DNA from: SZUA-1535 sp964594175
Lineage (GTDB): Archaea; Aenigmatarchaeota; Aenigmatarchaeia; Aenigmatarchaeales; SZUA-1535
Reading direction: 5' to 3'
Length of the DNA stretch: 20,885 bases
Assembly (NCBI GenBank): GCA_964594175.1
Contig: CAZQLM010000010.1
Location: 1 to 20,885 of the forward strand
The notes beneath the pieces are model-generated. The model saw only the letters and a list, made by a program, of their open reading frames with translations, was not told the DNA's origin and searched no databases. Of this stretch, positions 19,306-20,885 are shown one piece after another. Numbering within the stretch: position 1 is the stretch's first letter; every line of letters starts with the position of its first letter. The position numbers and the translations under genes are program-made.

Positions 19306-20151
19306 TTAGTGATAATTTCTAATTTCCTTTAACTTTTCTCTCAAAATTTTTGCTATTTCCTTCATTTCTTTTTCAACACCTTCAATTTCAACTATTTTTT
19401 CTATTCCATTTTTTCCAATAATTGCTGGAACTCCCAAGGCAATATCGTTAATTCCGTATTCCCCGTTAAGCACAGCAGAAACCGGCAAAAGCTCTTTTGT
19501 ATCATTAACTATAGCTTTTACCGTTTTAAAAACACTTGCAGCAGGGGCGAAAAATGTTGCACCTTTTTTGCTTATAACTTCGATTGCTGAATTTCTGACA
19601 GCATGCTCAAATGATTTTGCCTTTTCGCTTCCGAAAACAAACATATTTTCTCCGTGTTCGCCAATAACAAAATCTTCTGTATTTTCTCCTACCAAACACC
19701 AGAGTCTTGCTGTATCAAGGTAATTGCCCATTCCGATAACTTTTTTTCTCTCAAAACCACTTTTCTTATGCATAACATAGGTCATTAAATCAACAGGATT
19801 TGTAACAACTATTACAACAGCATTTTTTGCGTGAAGTTTTATTTTTTCTGCAACACTTTTGATGATTTCTGCGTTTGTTTTTGCTAAATCGAGCCTCGTC
19901 ATTCCTGGTTTTCTTGCAACACCGGCTGTAACTACAATTACATCTGAACCTTCTATAAGTGAGTAATCATTACCGCCTTTAACTTCTACAGGTTTTTCCA
20001 GAGCGTAAGAAGCGTGTTTTAAATCAAGGGCTTCACCATCTGCCAACTCTTTGTTTATGTCAACAAGTGCTATTTCAGAGGCGATTTTCAAGCAAGCAAA
20101 AGCGCTGGTTGCTCCGACTCTTCCTGCTCCGATAAAAGAGATTTTAACCAT
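19306..20151 (-). CDS. mdh: Malate dehydrogenase (LDH/MDH family)
   Basis: A 281-aa NAD-dependent 2-hydroxyacid dehydrogenase that interconverts malate and oxaloacetate. Motifs: Rossmann GAGRVGA (8-14), D31 after the second strand, favouring NAD(H) over NADP(H); substrate loop ARKPGMTR (79-86) in which R80 at the specificity position marks malate rather than lactate dehydrogenase; VTNPVD (116-121); D146 and R149 in YLDTAR; catalytic H166 in GEHG. The chain is about 15-30 residues shorter than typical homologues, but all catalytic residues are present. Its TATA element is shared or overlapping with the divergent helicase gene. No other central-carbon gene is in the window. Confidence 0.93.
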   Translation of the reverse strand: MVKISFIGAGRVGATSAFACLKIASEIALVDINKELADGEALDLKHASYALEKPVEVKGGNDYSLIEGSDVIVVTAGVARKPGMTRLDLAKTNAEIIKSVAEKIKLHAKNAVVIVVTNPVDLMTYVMHKKSGFERKKVIGMGNYLDTARLWCLVGENTEDFVIGEHGENMFVFGSEKAKSFEHAVRNSAIEVISKKGATFFAPAASVFKTVKAIVNDTKELLPVSAVLNGEYGINDIALGVPAIIGKNGIEKIVEIEGVEKEMKEIAKILREKLKEIRNYH

Positions 20152-20172
20152 ACGAAACCTTAAACGAGAAAG

Positions 20173-20186
20173 AAATTTAAAATTTT
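20173..20186. promoter_or_regulatory. Near-palindromic TATA element between mdh and helicase
   Basis: AAATTTAAAATTTT is almost symmetrical and lies about 27 nt from the mdh ATG (20151) and about 26 nt from the second in-frame ATG of the helicase (20205). It could serve as the TATA box in both directions. Confidence 0.45.
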
Positions 20187-20192
20187 CTCGAA

Positions 20193-20885
20193 ATGAAATT
20201 TTTCATGAAACTTAAAGGCATAGAACAGAGGGATTACCAGATTGCTGCGGCAGAAGAATTTTCTCGAAACTATTCCAAAAATTACGTTCTTTACGCACCC
20301 GCTGGAACAGGAAAAACCGAAATAGCATTTCTTACAATCGCAAAGGAAATAGAGGACGGAAAAATAGATGAAGGGGAAAAGGTTCTGGTTGTTGTGCCAT
20401 CAAGACCCCTTGCTACTCAGTGGTATGAAAGATTTAATGAAACTGGTTTCTCCTCAAACTATTTCATTTTTTTAAACCGTCCAAATAAAGATTTTTATTA
20501 TTCGAAACGGTACGGTAAAGAATTAAAGAAAAAATTCTTTAAAAGTGCTAAAATAATAATATCTACTCCAAAGCTTTTGGAAAGTGATCTTATCTCTAAA
20601 ACACTTGATAAAAGAATTAGAGAAAAAATAAAACTCGTTGTTTTGGATGAGGTGCACAACTTTCTCGCAGCAGAATGGAGAGAAGAAACAGGGTATAGAA
20701 TTAATAAGGACTATAGAGCTGTAGCCGATTATATTATATTTTCTTATTATCCACAGGTTTTAGGTTTAACAGCAACGCTTAACGCTCTTCAAGCTCTTAC
20801 ATTAGAAAAGCTTCTCGATGCAAAAATTGTCGGGTTTGAAGAAAATAAGATAAAAAAATACATTCCAGAAGTTAGTGTATATGAT
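20193..20885 (+). CDS. SF2 helicase, Hef/FANCM-like (N-terminal part)
   Basis: The first 231 residues of a superfamily 2 helicase that runs off the window. Motifs: QRDYQ (12-16), Walker A APAGTGKT (35-42), motif Ia VVVPSRPLATQW (66-77), ISTPKLL (123-129), Walker B LDEVHNF (151-157; DEVH in place of DEAH), and motif III LGLTATL (190-196). The residues after motif III, ending IPEVSVYD, resemble the linker of Hef/FANCM/Mph1 helicases, which act on branched DNA at stalled forks; XPB- or RIG-I-like relatives are not excluded. Two in-frame ATGs exist (20193 and 20205); the TATA element spacing favours 20205. Divergent from mdh. Confidence 0.85.
   Translation, partial: MKFFMKLKGIEQRDYQIAAAEEFSRNYSKNYVLYAPAGTGKTEIAFLTIAKEIEDGKIDEGEKVLVVVPSRPLATQWYERFNETGFSSNYFIFLNRPNKDFYYSKRYGKELKKKFFKSAKIIISTPKLLESDLISKTLDKRIREKIKLVVLDEVHNFLAAEWREETGYRINKDYRAVADYIIFSYYPQVLGLTATLNALQALTLEKLLDAKIVGFEENKIKKYIPEVSVYD

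Noticed and set aside
19290..19309. AGGTGA followed by ATGAATTAG
   Set aside because: A well-placed Shine-Dalgarno precedes an ATG, but the frame is two codons long and overlaps the mdh stop; probably chance.

Overview
This is a chromosomal segment of a strongly A+T-rich archaeon. The exosome genes (rrp4, rrp41, rrp42), SBDS, eL43, RNA polymerase subunit P, Pcc1, aIF2-alpha and Nop10 settle the domain. A nearly full-length reverse gyrase points to a hyperthermophile or extreme thermophile. Compact spacing and many small orphan genes would suit a reduced, possibly DPANN-like or uncultured lineage, but that placement is inference. Ten Ns near 8670 show this is a draft, scaffolded assembly. No rRNA, tRNA or CRISPR array was recognised.

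Layout. 1-267: non-coding, rich in short palindromes. 268-1748: two small unknown genes, then a thioredoxin-reductase-like flavoprotein without a normal NADPH motif. 1791-3641: secreted protein with cell-wall-binding type 2 repeats, long charged helices and a Cys-rich module. 3643-5033: Cas4/RecB-like nuclease, a 43-residue zinc ribbon missed by simple ORF calling, and a conserved archaeal protein of unknown role. 5132-8710: reverse gyrase, interrupted by the gap at its 3' end. 8798-12386 (minus): the RNA-processing superoperon SBDS-rrp4-rrp41-rrp42-eL43-rpoP-pcc1. 12444-15510: AOR-family tungsten-type oxidoreductase divergent from a radical SAM protein. 15511-15808: decayed coding sequence. 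15792-17791 (minus): aIF2-alpha, Nop10 and a PAC2-family protein, with a broken ORF between the last two. 17827-18126: fossil of an IS6/IS240-like transposase. 18139-19201: exported lamin-tail-domain protein and a tiny zinc/coiled-coil protein. 19306-20151 (minus): malate dehydrogenase. From 20193: start of an SF2 helicase (Hef/FANCM-like) running off the window.

Gene expression logic. Nearly every first gene begins about 23-28 nt after the centre of a TATA-like box and has no Shine-Dalgarno, so leaderless transcripts look like the rule. Genes inside the superoperon instead carry GGTGA-type Shine-Dalgarno sites. This contrast decides several starts: 4302, 10265, 17791 and probably 20205.

How the genes work together. 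The exosome, SBDS, eL43, RpoP, Pcc1, aIF2-alpha and Nop10 form the information-processing core. The AOR-family enzyme and the apparently NADPH-independent thioredoxin reductase could both use ferredoxin (inference). The CWB2 and lamin-tail proteins are candidate surface components. I did not find a clearly new multi-gene system. The best leads are the flavoprotein with altered pyridine-nucleotide site, the CWB2/Cys-rich surface protein, the stand-alone Cas4-like nuclease beside a micro zinc ribbon, the AOR with shifted cysteine spacing, and the structured 5' region.
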